DNA of 6,906 bases from an uncultured Rhodobacter sp. Its GTDB lineage: Bacteria > Pseudomonadota > Alphaproteobacteria > Rhodobacterales > Rhodobacteraceae. The stretch spans positions 1 through 6,906 of the forward strand of contig CALGTJ010000142.1 of assembly GCA_937901435.1 (NCBI GenBank), read 5' to 3'. The notes below the pieces were generated by a model that did not search any database, was not told where the DNA came from, and saw only the letters and a program-made list of their open reading frames with translations. Numbering within the stretch: the first letter of the stretch is position 1; every line of letters begins with the position of its first letter. A program made the translations under genes and the position numbers. Positions 6,668-6,906 of the stretch are shown here, piece by piece.

Positions 6668-6906
6668 ATGAATCAATTACCTTTCAAAAGAATTCTCATT
6701 ATCGGAGTGATTTCTATTCTCGGAATTTTCCTTTCAGCTAAGCAAAAGCCGAATATCGTGCTTATGTTTATTGATGACATGGGCTACGGAGACATTGGAC
6801 CCTTCGGAAATAAAATTAATCAAACACCTCATCTGGACAGGATGGCAGAGGAAGGCAATGTGCTCACCCAATTTTATGTGGCCAATACCGCATGCACACC
6901 ATCGAG
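6668..6906 (+). CDS. Exported type I (formylglycine) sulfatase, N-terminal part (3' end outside window)
   Basis: The frame starts at the ATG 6668-6670 and stays open for 79 codons plus two bases to the window edge. An in-frame TAA at 6629-6631 and the absence of another ATG after it fix this start, although no Shine-Dalgarno precedes it. Residues 1-24 form a signal peptide (KR then a long Ile/Leu-rich core, ending LSA). KPNIVLMFIDDMGYGD follows; D36 and D37 are the metal-binding aspartates of the family, and TPHLDRMAEEG is the next conserved block. The window ends in C76-T-P-S79 followed by AG, which begins the arginine codon if the motif is the usual CxPSR. C76 would be converted to formylglycine, the nucleophile for sulfate ester cleavage. 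The signal peptide implies export, most likely to the periplasm. The gene diverges from the mosaic gene. The substrate and the subfamily cannot be told from this part. Confidence 0.93.
   Translation, partial: MNQLPFKRILIIGVISILGIFLSAKQKPNIVLMFIDDMGYGDIGPFGNKINQTPHLDRMAEEGNVLTQFYVANTACTPS

Overview
The window holds three protein-coding genes, two of them cut by its edges, and no RNA genes, insertion sequences or CRISPR. All three products carry N-terminal signal peptides, so this is a stretch of exported proteins. The c-type cytochrome family with DUF1587, DUF1595, DUF1592 and DUF1588 modules is typical of Planctomycetota and Verrucomicrobiota. With a neighbouring formylglycine sulfatase and a large DUF3472/PA14 secreted protein, it points to a PVC-group bacterium, most likely a Verrucomicrobiota or Planctomycetota polysaccharide degrader. 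That assignment is inference from family distribution; no phylogenetic marker gene is present.

Layout. Bases 1-2568, minus strand: the first 856 codons of a secreted single-haem cytochrome of the PSCyt1/DUF1592 class, with an added N-terminal discoidin-like domain. Its C-terminus lies beyond base 1. Bases 2569-2682: a 114-base gap with no gene and a small 20-base-period direct repeat. Bases 2683-6387, minus strand: a complete 1234-residue secreted mosaic protein. From N to C it reads signal peptide, DUF3472, Fn3-like, PA14, Ig-like, DUF1349-like lectin fold, and an Asp-box beta-propeller. Its start is set by a good ribosome binding site and differs from the longest possible reading frame. Bases 6388-6667: an AT-rich divergent intergenic region with two 8-base palindromes. 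Bases 6668-6906, plus strand: the first 79 codons of a sulfatase, ending inside the formylglycine motif.

How they may work together. The two minus-strand genes are head-to-tail with a short gap and no obvious terminator, so co-transcription is plausible. The sulfatase is transcribed divergently and may share a regulator. A reasonable reading is a small locus for binding and desulfating a sulfated glycan outside the cytoplasm, with a haem protein of unknown redox role. The substrate cannot be read from the sequence. The least ordinary item is the DUF3472-to-propeller mosaic. The rest is consistent with known PVC biology.
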